From JAZQNF01 sp045641505 (GTDB lineage: Bacteria; Bacillota; Clostridia; Lachnospirales; Bianqueaceae): a stretch of 18,259 bases of DNA. This document shows positions 8,300 through 13,494 of this stretch, piece after piece. How positions within the stretch are numbered: the first letter of the stretch is position 1; each line of letters opens with the position of its first letter. The stretch lies in NCBI GenBank assembly GCA_045641505.1, contig JAZUHB010000117.1, positions 1-18,259 of the forward strand, written 5' to 3'. Position numbers and translations under genes: made by a program. A model generated the notes under the pieces. That model ran no database searches and was not told where the DNA came from. It saw only the letters and a program-made list of their open reading frames with translations.

Positions 8300-8835
8300 G
8301 CTTCGGTCACCTCCCCACCTTCCGCAGCTTTTTGCCGCGGAGGAAGATATTTCGCCGCGACGACCCGGTACGCGGGCCGGTAGGCTTCCCGGTAGGCCTC
8401 ACTGTGGGAGACCATCGGACAGTCTGCCTCGAGATATTCGGTCAGATACGCGTCGGCTTCCTCGAGCGTGAAGGAGAACACGCCGCGGGCCGCGAGCCGC
8501 CGGAGCACGCGGAGCTTCCGCAGAAAACGCAGCCGGCTGCCGCGGGCCGTCCTCGCGGAGCGCAGGAAGGCGTCATAGAGCGCGGGCAGCTCCTCCGCGG
8601 AAAGCGCCGCCAGGTTCACCCGGACGAAGCCGTTCCCGATGGACTCCCAGAAGGGAGCGGAGGCATCCGGCGCCGTCGCGGCGTGCTCGCGGGTCAGGTA
8701 CTCCCGGCACTCCTCCGGATCGCGGATCAGGTGGCCGCCGCCGAACTCGTTCTGGTACAGCAGCTTGACCGCGTCGCGCGGCTCCATCTTCGGGTAGCGT
8801 GCCGCGTGGAGCCTGAGGATCTTCGCGATTTCCAT
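8296..8835 (-). CDS. Conserved protein of unknown function, operon partner of radical SAM protein
   Basis: 179 residues, probably soluble: no signal peptide or membrane segment. I do not recognise a named domain. Visible features: AVKLLYQNEFGGGHLIRDP (22-40), a glycine-rich stretch with one histidine (H35); WESIGNGFVRVNL (63-75); a basic helix near 92-117; and VSHSEAYREAYRPAYRVV (142-159), with H144 and several tyrosines and arginines. I have the impression that similar proteins, with a conserved GGGH/GPGH motif and an HSExYR...PAYRVV motif, are common in Clostridia; this is memory and was not checked. The two histidine motifs could form an active or binding site (inference). ATG at 8835 has AAAGGAGG about 9 bases upstream. 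It is translationally coupled to the radical SAM gene by a 4-base overlap. Confidence 0.85.
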   Translation of the reverse strand: MEIAKILRLHAARYPKMEPRDAVKLLYQNEFGGGHLIRDPEECREYLTREHAATAPDASAPFWESIGNGFVRVNLAALSAEELPALYDAFLRSARTARGSRLRFLRKLRVLRRLAARGVFSFTLEEADAYLTEYLEADCPMVSHSEAYREAYRPAYRVVAAKYLPPRQKAAEGGEVTEA

Positions 8836-8865
8836 CGGCCGGATCCCTCCTTTCGATAAAATGAA

Positions 8866-8886
8866 AGCCCCGGAATTTCCGGGGCT
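8866..8886 (-). terminator. Imperfect intrinsic terminator after tRNA-Cys
   Basis: Arms AGCCCCGGAA (8866-8875) and TTCCGGGGCT (8877-8886); in practice about 8 pairs with a small AT loop. On the minus strand it is followed by TTCATTTTATC, a broken U-tract. It lies 9 bases after tRNA-Cys and 30 bases before the next gene. Read-through seems likely. Confidence 0.72.
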
Positions 8887-8895
8887 CGATACGAG

Positions 8896-8967
8896 AGGCG
8901 CAGACCAGAATTGAACTGGTGGATACTGGTGTTGCAGACCATTGCCTTACCGCTTGGCTACTGCGCC
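8896..8967 (-). tRNA. tRNA-Cys (anticodon GCA)
   Basis: Acceptor arms GGCGCAG/CTGCGCC, discriminator U73 (the cysteine identity base), D-arm GCC...GGC, anticodon loop CTGCAAC with GCA, and T-arm ACCAG-TTCAATT-CTGGT. The outermost anticodon-stem pair is A·G mismatched; the other four pair. 72 bases; the 3' CCA is not encoded. Second in the transcript, 28 bases after tRNA-Glu. Confidence 0.95.
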
Positions 8968-8995
8968 ATGCTTTTCGGGATCGTGAAATCCCTAG

Positions 8996-9067
8996 TGACC
9001 CGTGGGAGAATCGAACTCCCGTTACCGCCGTGAAAGGGCGATGTCTTGACCGCTTGACCAACGGGCC
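8996..9067 (-). tRNA. tRNA-Glu (anticodon UUC)
   Basis: Acceptor arms GGCCCGT/ACGGGTC with one G-U pair, discriminator A, anticodon loop CTTTCAC carrying TTC, and T-arm with loop TTCGATT. 72 bases; the 3' CCA is not encoded. First in a two-tRNA transcript from the promoter at 9097-9126. Confidence 0.96.
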
Positions 9068-9071
9068 GAAT

Positions 9072-9090
9072 CGCGTTCTTTTTCAACGCG
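9072..9090 (-). other. Hairpin at the 5' end of the tRNA transcript
   Basis: Arms CGCGTT (9072-9077) and AACGCG (9085-9090) with a 7-base loop. The predicted transcription start is close to 9090, so the primary transcript would begin with this stem directly before tRNA-Glu. It may steer RNase P processing or simply protect the 5' end (inference). Confidence 0.5.
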
Positions 9091-9096
9091 AAAGTG

Positions 9097-9126
9097 ATTA
9101 TAGCATAGGAAAAGCGGGCTTGTCAA
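9097..9126 (-). promoter_or_regulatory. Near-consensus sigma-A promoter of the tRNA-Glu/Cys unit
   Basis: Minus strand: -35 TTGACA (9121-9126) and -10 TATAAT (9097-9102), both exact consensus, with an 18-base spacer. This is the strongest promoter in the window, as expected for stable RNA genes, and the only visible one upstream of the gene set 5610-8835. Confidence 0.88.
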
Positions 9127-9145
9127 CTGTTTTTCCGCGGCGGGA

Positions 9146-9190
9146 CCGGCCGCATTTTGCGGCCGGAACCGTCCGCTGAAGGCGGACGGT
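9146..9190 (-). other. Two tandem GC-rich hairpins after ansA, no U-tract
   Basis: Hairpin A: ACCGTCCGC (9168-9176) with GCGGACGGT (9182-9190), loop of 5. Hairpin B: CCGGCCGC (9146-9153) with GCGGCCGG (9159-9166), loop of 5. They start 8 bases after the ansA stop. Neither is followed by a T-run on either strand, so they are poor intrinsic terminators; they may stabilise the mRNA 3' end or slow the polymerase ahead of the tRNA promoter (inference). Confidence 0.6.
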
Positions 9191-9198
9191 GGGCCGTT

Positions 9199-10191
9199 TC
9201 AGTTCTTCAGGATGTCCCTCGCGACCGGCTTGTAGAAGAGCTCGCGGATCTTTTCGCGCTCCCCCGTCTGGCCCAGAATCCACATCAGCTTGGCCAGCAC
9301 GGCCTCGGTGGTCATGTCGTAGGCCTCGAGCAGAGCCAGATCGTGCTTCAGGTAGTAGCCCACGTCGTAGACCGACAGGTTCGAGCCCTCGTTCTGCACC
9401 TGGGTGGTCATCACGACGGTCTTGCCCGCGGCGACCGCGCGGCGGATCACCTCGTAGAACTCCGCGCCCTCGTAGGAGGGCAGGCCGCCCACGCCGAAGC
9501 TCTCCACGATGACGGCCTCGCTGCGCTCGAACAGATAGGAAAGCAGACCCGCGTCCGCGCCGGGCGTGAGCTTCATCAGCCCGACCCGGGTCTCGAGCCG
9601 GTCATAGAAGAGCGGCGCGTCATAGGCCTCGGGACGGATGTATTCCATCAGATAGCCGTCCTGGACCACGCCGAGGAGCGGATAGTTGATGCTGGAGAAG
9701 GCCTCGTAGCTGGTGGTCCGCACCTTGCAGGCGCGGGTGCCGAGGATGATTTTCCCGTCGAAGACGATCATCACGCCGCACAGCCCGGAGACCGCGCAGC
9801 GGAACGCGTCCGCCAGATTAGTCTTCGAGTCGGTGTTCTCGAAGAGGATCGGCTTCTGCGCGCCGGTCAGCACGATGGGCTTGGGGCTGCCCTGGATCAG
9901 ATAGGAAAGGGCCGCGGCGGTGTAGGCCATCGTGTCGGTGCCGTGCGTGATCACGAAGCCGTCGAACTCGTCGTAGCGCTCGCGGATTTTGCGGGCGAGG
10001 GCGAGCCAGTGAGCGGGCGTGACGTTGGTGGAGTCGATCGCGAAGAGCTGCTCGCACTCCGTTTCGCAGAGCGAGGCGAGCTCGGGCACGCGGGCCGCGA
10101 GCTCCGCGGGGGTGAGCGCCGGGGCGAGACCGCCGGCGCCGGGTTCGGACGCGATGGTACCGCCGGTACCGAGGAGGAGAATTTTTTTCAT
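9199..10191 (-). CDS. ansA: Type I (cytosolic) L-asparaginase
   Basis: Hydrolyses L-asparagine to aspartate and ammonia in the cytosol. 330 residues, the usual length. Seen: GTGGTIAS (8-15, nucleophile-type T12), IDSTNVTP (52-59, substrate-binding S54), THGTDTMAYTA (82-92, T85 and D86), TGAQKP (109-114) and CKVRT (155-159, catalytic-type K156). There is no signal peptide, which fits type I rather than periplasmic or secreted type II. The start at 10191 is set by the conserved beginning MKKILLLGTGG and an AAGGA 8 bases upstream. The same frame stays open upstream to 10368 but would be outside the predicted transcript. It has its own promoter at 10339-10368 and a leader of about 140 bases containing hairpin repeats. 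Confidence 0.95.
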   Translation of the reverse strand: MKKILLLGTGGTIASEPGAGGLAPALTPAELAARVPELASLCETECEQLFAIDSTNVTPAHWLALARKIRERYDEFDGFVITHGTDTMAYTAAALSYLIQGSPKPIVLTGAQKPILFENTDSKTNLADAFRCAVSGLCGVMIVFDGKIILGTRACKVRTTSYEAFSSINYPLLGVVQDGYLMEYIRPEAYDAPLFYDRLETRVGLMKLTPGADAGLLSYLFERSEAVIVESFGVGGLPSYEGAEFYEVIRRAVAAGKTVVMTTQVQNEGSNLSVYDVGYYLKHDLALLEAYDMTTEAVLAKLMWILGQTGEREKIRELFYKPVARDILKN

Positions 10192-10207
10192 GGGAGGAGT
10201 CCTTGGG

Positions 10208-10284
10208 AATAACGGCGCCTGCGGCGCAATAACGGCCGGCGGGGCCGGCAATAACGGCGCCTGCGGTGCAATAACGGAAATAAC
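10208..10284. repeat. AATAAC-linked tandem hairpin array in the ansA leader
   Basis: Five copies of AATAAC at 10208, 10228, 10250, 10270 and 10279 (spacing 20, 22, 20, 9). Between the first four lie three short inverted repeats: GCGCC-TGC-GGCGC (10215-10227), GCCGGC-GGG-GCCGGC (10235-10249) and GCGCC-TGC-GGTGC (10257-10269). In the second unit both arms changed together, so pairing is kept. In the third, the changed base gives a G·U pair on the plus strand but an A·C mismatch on the minus (ansA) strand. The array sits between the ansA promoter and its start codon. Confidence 0.85.
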
Positions 10285-10301
10285 AGAACACCGGAGTGAA
10301 C

Positions 10302-10321
10302 CGGCTGCTGCGGCGCAGCCG
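10302..10321 (-). other. Hairpin at the 5' end of the ansA leader
   Basis: Arms CGGCTGC (10302-10308) and GCAGCCG (10315-10321) with a 6-base loop, within about 12-30 bases of the predicted ansA transcription start near 10332. Together with the array at 10208-10284 it makes the leader highly structured. I do not recognise a known riboswitch. Confidence 0.5.
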
Positions 10322-10338
10322 CGAATCGGCGCATTCGT

Positions 10339-10368
10339 ATTATATGCCCATCCCGCGGTTTGTTTCAA
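10339..10368 (-). promoter_or_regulatory. Sigma-A promoter of ansA
   Basis: Minus strand: -35 TTGAAA (10363-10368), 18-base spacer, -10 TATAAT (10339-10344). The predicted start near 10332 leaves a leader of about 140 bases. Its -35 box is 7 bases from the -35 box of the divergent aminopeptidase promoter. Confidence 0.78.
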
Positions 10369-10375
10369 CGGGTTC

Positions 10376-10404
10376 TTGTCAAAAAATCGGGCGGATGATA
10401 TGAT
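10376..10404 (+). promoter_or_regulatory. Sigma-A promoter of the M29 aminopeptidase gene
   Basis: Plus strand: -35 TTGTCA (10376-10381), 17-base spacer, -10 TATGAT (10399-10404). The predicted start near 10411 gives a leader of about 23 bases containing CGGAGG (10421-10426), 7 bases before the ATG. Confidence 0.72.
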
Positions 10405-10433
10405 GGAGCAAATCTTTTTCCGGAGGCTTTCGC

Positions 10434-11657
10434 ATGCAGAAAAAACGTCTCAGAAATTACGCCCGGCTGATCGCGCGGATGGGCGTCAACGTCAAGAAGG
10501 GCCAGGAGGTCTTCGTGGCCGCCGGGCTCGACCAGCCCGAGTTCGTGCAGATGGTCGTCGAGGAATGCTACAAGCCGGGCCCCTCCCGCGTCGTGGTCGA
10601 CTGGAGCTATCAGCCCCTTGCCAAGGTCAACGTTCGCTACCGCAGCCTGAAGAACCTATCCGAGCTGTCCAACTGGGAAGAAGCGCGCTGGGCTCACTAC
10701 GTCGACAAGGTCCCCTGCCGCATCTACCTGGAGAGCGACGATCCGGACGGTTCCAAGGGCATCGACCAGAAGAAAATGGCCAAGGCCCGCCGCGCCTCCT
10801 ATCCCGTCATCCGCTCCTACCGCGACCAGATCGAGAACAAATATCAGTGGTGCATCGCCGCCGTGCCCGGCGAGGCCTGGGCGAAGAAGCTCTTCCCCGC
10901 GCTCTCGAAGAAGCAGGCGGTCGAGGCGCTTTGGAAGGCGATCCTGGACTGCTCCCGCGTCGACGAGGATCCCCTTGCCGCCTGGGACGCCCACAACAAG
11001 GACCTCGAGGCCCGCTGCGCCTACCTGAACGGCCTCGGCATCGAGTCTCTGCATTACAGCGCCTCCAACGGCACCGACTTCACGGTCGGCCTGATCCCCG
11101 AGGGCGTCTTCTGCGGCGGCGGCGAGACCTCGCTGCAGAACATCTTCTTCAACCCGAACATTCCCTCCGAGGAGGTCTTCACCTCTCCCCTGCGCGGCGC
11201 CGCCGAGGGCACCGTCGTGGCCTCGCTGCCCCTGTCCTACCAGGGCGAGCTGATCGAGGATTTCTCGCTGCGCTTCGAGGGCGGCAAGGTGACGGAGGTC
11301 CACGCCGCGAAGAACGAGGAGCTGCTGCGCGAGATGGTCTCCATGGATGAGGGCGCCGCCTACCTCGGCGAGTGCGCGCTCGTGCCCTACGACTCCCCGA
11401 TCCGCGAGAGCGGCATCCTTTTCTACAACACGCTCTTCGACGAGAACGCGGCCTGCCACCTGGCGCTGGGCCACGGCTTCCCCGACTGCATCCGCGATTT
11501 CCAGACCAAGTCGCTGGACGAGTGCCGCGCCCTCGGCGTGAACGACTCGATGATCCACGTCGACTTCATGATCGGCACCGCGGACCTCGCAATCGACGCC
11601 CGCACCCGCGACGGCCGGACCGTGCCGATCTTCCGGAACGGCAGCTGGGCGTTCTGA
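10434..11657 (+). CDS. M29 family (AmpS/PepS-like) aminopeptidase
   Basis: Metal-dependent aminopeptidase that removes N-terminal residues from peptides in the cytosol; 407 residues, as usual for M29. Metal-ligand motifs seen: NIPSEEVFTSP (242-252, E246/E247), LGECALVP (311-318, E313), DENAACH (336-342, H342) and IHVDFMIGT (374-382, H375 and D377). In other M29 enzymes a tyrosine lies 7 residues after the DENAxCH histidine; here that place is F349 (LGHGF). There is no signal peptide. GGAGG lies 7 bases before the ATG. It is monocistronic: own promoter and a strong terminator at 11684-11732. It is divergent from ansA, which fits a shared role in amino acid supply. Confidence 0.93.
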   Translation: MQKKRLRNYARLIARMGVNVKKGQEVFVAAGLDQPEFVQMVVEECYKPGPSRVVVDWSYQPLAKVNVRYRSLKNLSELSNWEEARWAHYVDKVPCRIYLESDDPDGSKGIDQKKMAKARRASYPVIRSYRDQIENKYQWCIAAVPGEAWAKKLFPALSKKQAVEALWKAILDCSRVDEDPLAAWDAHNKDLEARCAYLNGLGIESLHYSASNGTDFTVGLIPEGVFCGGGETSLQNIFFNPNIPSEEVFTSPLRGAAEGTVVASLPLSYQGELIEDFSLRFEGGKVTEVHAAKNEELLREMVSMDEGAAYLGECALVPYDSPIRESGILFYNTLFDENAACHLALGHGFPDCIRDFQTKSLDECRALGVNDSMIHVDFMIGTADLAIDARTRDGRTVPIFRNGSWAF

Positions 11658-11683
11658 GGCTTGGACAAAGGCATATATAAACC

Positions 11684-11732
11684 AATCCCCGATGCTGCGG
11701 TATTCGCGGCACCGGGGATTTTTCGTTTTTTT
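11684..11732 (+). terminator. Intrinsic terminator of the aminopeptidase gene
   Basis: Arms AATCCCCG (11684-11691) and CGGGGATT (11713-11720), extended inward with one mismatch by further pairs to about 11698/11706, loop of 7. It is followed by TTTTCG and a run of seven T. The reverse strand has TTGGTTTATATAT after the same stem, so weak use for the convergent gene ending at 11767 is possible. Confidence 0.9.
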
Positions 11733-11766
11733 GCGGCGCGATGAAAACCGGATTAACCGGTGTCCT

Positions 11767-12474
11767 TCACGCCTGCGGCAGCCCGCCGCTCTCCGCTTCC
11801 GCGAATTCCAGCATCATCCGGACCTTCCGGATCGCGCGGGGCAGGATCTCCGGGATCAGCAGCCGCTCGGTGCAGTCCGGGTCCGATTCCTCGAGCATCA
11901 GGCCGTACTCGTTCATCAGGACGAGGAGCTCGCGGTGCGCCTCCAGCTCCTCCGTCGGGATGTCCTGGGTGAGCGGATTCCACTTGCAGTGCCGGAAGAC
12001 CGGGTGATCGTTCTTGTCCGTGGACGCGGCGGCGCCGAAGAGGCGGCAGACCAGCGGGCGCCACTTGTAGACGGTGCAGTGGTACGGGCCCTGCTCCCGG
12101 AAGAACGGGCAGCCGCGGGTCAGGGACGCAATGCCGCCGTTCTCCCCGGCCGCGCCGCCCTCCAGCAGCTCGAGCACCGTGCCGTCGAGGCCCTCGGCGA
12201 TCAGGCCGTAGGCCAGGAAATCGGCCTCGAGCTCCGTGATGTCCGGCGTGAAATCCCGGCAGCAGCTGCCGCAGCCCTCCGGGCAGCGCAAATCGAAGCA
12301 GGAGCAGAATTCCTTTTGTTTCTGCTCCAGTTCTCCGTAAATCGAGCGCAGCCGCGCAAGCTCCTCGCCGACCCGCGTCGACGCGAGTTCCTCCTCGATG
12401 CTTTTCGCCTTCGGCGATAGTTCATCCTCGATGCTTTCCGCCTTCGGCGATAGTTCATCCTCGATGCTTTCCAT
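11767..12474 (-). CDS. YkgJ-type cysteine-cluster protein
   Basis: 235 residues. The central part shows the cysteine pattern of the YkgJ/UPF0153 family: C57, C59, C64, C68, C71, C72 (RCPEGCGSCC) followed by GCPFF (C122), HCTVYKWRPLVCRLFG (C133, C143) and C163. Ten cysteines suggest a bound zinc or iron-sulfur cluster; the family's biochemical role is unsettled. The first 31 residues are an added charged helix made of three copies of an 11-residue unit (ESIEDELSPKA, repeated, then KSIEEELA), encoded by a 33-base tandem repeat. The binding site is weak (AGAGGA about 10 bases before ATG). It follows the methyltransferase gene by 27 bases and shares its promoter. Confidence 0.87.
   Translation of the reverse strand: MESIEDELSPKAESIEDELSPKAKSIEEELASTRVGEELARLRSIYGELEQKQKEFCSCFDLRCPEGCGSCCRDFTPDITELEADFLAYGLIAEGLDGTVLELLEGGAAGENGGIASLTRGCPFFREQGPYHCTVYKWRPLVCRLFGAAASTDKNDHPVFRHCKWNPLTQDIPTEELEAHRELLVLMNEYGLMLEESDPDCTERLLIPEILPRAIRKVRMMLEFAEAESGGLPQA
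12382..12471 (-). repeat. 33-base in-frame tandem repeat at the start of the YkgJ-type gene
   Basis: Units: 12439-12471 and 12406-12438 read as identical, then a diverged partial third unit at 12382-12405. Each encodes 11 residues starting ESIEDEL. The length is a multiple of three, so gain or loss of a unit would not break the frame. Confidence 0.9.
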
Positions 12475-12501
12475 ATTCTTTTTTTCCTCTGCCGTCCTGC
12501 G

Positions 12502-13335
12502 TTATTTCATCATCCTCTGGCGGACCGCCTCGTAGGTCAGGATGCCCGCCGCCATGGCCGCGTTCAGCGATTCGGCCGAGCCGGGCATCGGGATCGTCAG
12601 GATCTCGTCCGCGAGGGCGACCGCCTCCGCGCTCAGGCCGTTCCCCTCGTTGCCGATGAGGAAGGCGCAGGGGCCGGAAAGGGCCGCCTCGAAGTGGGGC
12701 TTCACGCCGCCGAGCGCCGCGGCGTAGACCCGGACGCCCGCCGCCTTCAGGGCCGCCACGGTCTCGCAAAGCTCCGCGCCCTGCGCGACCGGCAGATGCA
12801 GCAGCGAGCCCATGCTGGAGCGCACGACCTTGGCGCTGTAATAATCGACCGTGCCGCGGAGCGCGATTACGCCGTTTGCGCCGGCCGCGTCCGCCGTCCG
12901 GAGGATCGTGCCGGCGTTGCCCGGATCCTGCAGGTTCTCCAGCACGAGGATGAGCGGCGTCCTGCCGTTCGCGAGGACCTGCTCCACCGAGTCGGCGCGG
13001 CGGCGCACCACCGCCAGGATGCCCTGGGGCGTCTCGGTGTCGCTCACGCGGAGGAAGGCCTCCTTGCTCAGCCGGTAGACGCGGGTGTCCGCGCCGAGCG
13101 CCTGCTCCAAGCGGTCACGGTAGCCGAGGTCCCGGTCCAGCAGCGTCTGCTCGGCCAGGAGATATTCCGGCTCGAAGCCGCCCGCCTTCGTTCCGCGCGC
13201 CGTCAGCAGCTCCTCCACGGAGCGCAGCCCCTCCACCAGGAAGAGGCCCTCACGCCGGGCCGTCTGCGCGTTCTTCAGCGCGGCCGTTTTCTTAACGATC
13301 TCCGCCTTCGCGGAGGAAACATCGATCCATTTCAT
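12502..13335 (-). CDS. TrmH/SpoU family RNA 2'-O-methyltransferase
   Basis: Methylates a ribose 2'-OH in rRNA or tRNA using S-adenosylmethionine; the target cannot be told from sequence. 277 residues: an N-terminal substrate-binding-like domain (1-110, FLVEGLRSVEE at 32-42) and a SPOUT knot with motif 1 NLQDPGNAGTILRTADA (134-150), motif 2 LIGNEGNGLS (226-235) and motif 3 IPMPGSAESLNAAMAAGI (248-265). Motif 3 has SLNAAMA where SLNVAVA is common. The start at 13335 has GAGGAGAA about 5 bases upstream and sits after promoter 13388-13417; the frame is open much further upstream, to 14502, but only as a shadow of the gene on the other strand. Confidence 0.93.
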   Translation of the reverse strand: MKWIDVSSAKAEIVKKTAALKNAQTARREGLFLVEGLRSVEELLTARGTKAGGFEPEYLLAEQTLLDRDLGYRDRLEQALGADTRVYRLSKEAFLRVSDTETPQGILAVVRRRADSVEQVLANGRTPLILVLENLQDPGNAGTILRTADAAGANGVIALRGTVDYYSAKVVRSSMGSLLHLPVAQGAELCETVAALKAAGVRVYAAALGGVKPHFEAALSGPCAFLIGNEGNGLSAEAVALADEILTIPMPGSAESLNAAMAAGILTYEAVRQRMMK

Positions 13336-13387
13336 AAGCTTCTCCTCACAAGCGCCGGGCCTGACCGCCGGCGTCTGAAACGAAAAC

Positions 13388-13417
13388 AGTATAATCCCTC
13401 CGCCGCGGAATTGTAAA
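13388..13417 (-). promoter_or_regulatory. Sigma-A promoter of the methyltransferase/YkgJ operon
   Basis: Minus strand: -35 TTTACA (13412-13417), 18-base spacer, -10 TATACT (13388-13393). It is back to back with the promoter at 13430-13458; the two -35 boxes are 12 bases apart. Confidence 0.68.
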
Positions 13418-13429
13418 GGGGACGAAACC

Positions 13430-13458
13430 TTGCAATTCGGCCGGCCGCGTGCTATACT
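13430..13458 (+). promoter_or_regulatory. Sigma-A promoter of the carboxypeptidase operon
   Basis: Plus strand: -35 TTGCAA (13430-13435), 17-base spacer, -10 TATACT (13453-13458). The predicted start near 13465 gives a leader of about 30 bases ending in AAGGAGGG (13483-13490), 4 bases before the ATG. It probably drives all plus-strand genes to the right edge. Confidence 0.75.
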
Positions 13459-13494
13459 ACGAAAGTTAATTGTATCCTTAATAAGGAGGGCGCC

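Noticed and set aside
6653..8383. A 576-codon open frame on the plus strand opposite the radical SAM gene
   Set aside because: It is a shadow of the radical SAM gene, rich in Arg, Glu and Ala, with no recognisable motif or plausible start.
10208..10284. CRISPR array
   Set aside because: The units are 20-22 bases in all, with a 6-base constant part; there are no 25-40 base repeats with unique spacers and no cas genes.
10192..10368. N-terminal extension of AnsA reading VIAPQAPLLPAPPAVIAPQ through the hairpin array
   Set aside because: The only in-frame ATG (10368) lies upstream of the predicted transcription start, and AnsA proteins begin at the MKKILLLGTGG segment. The proline-rich pattern is just the translated repeat.
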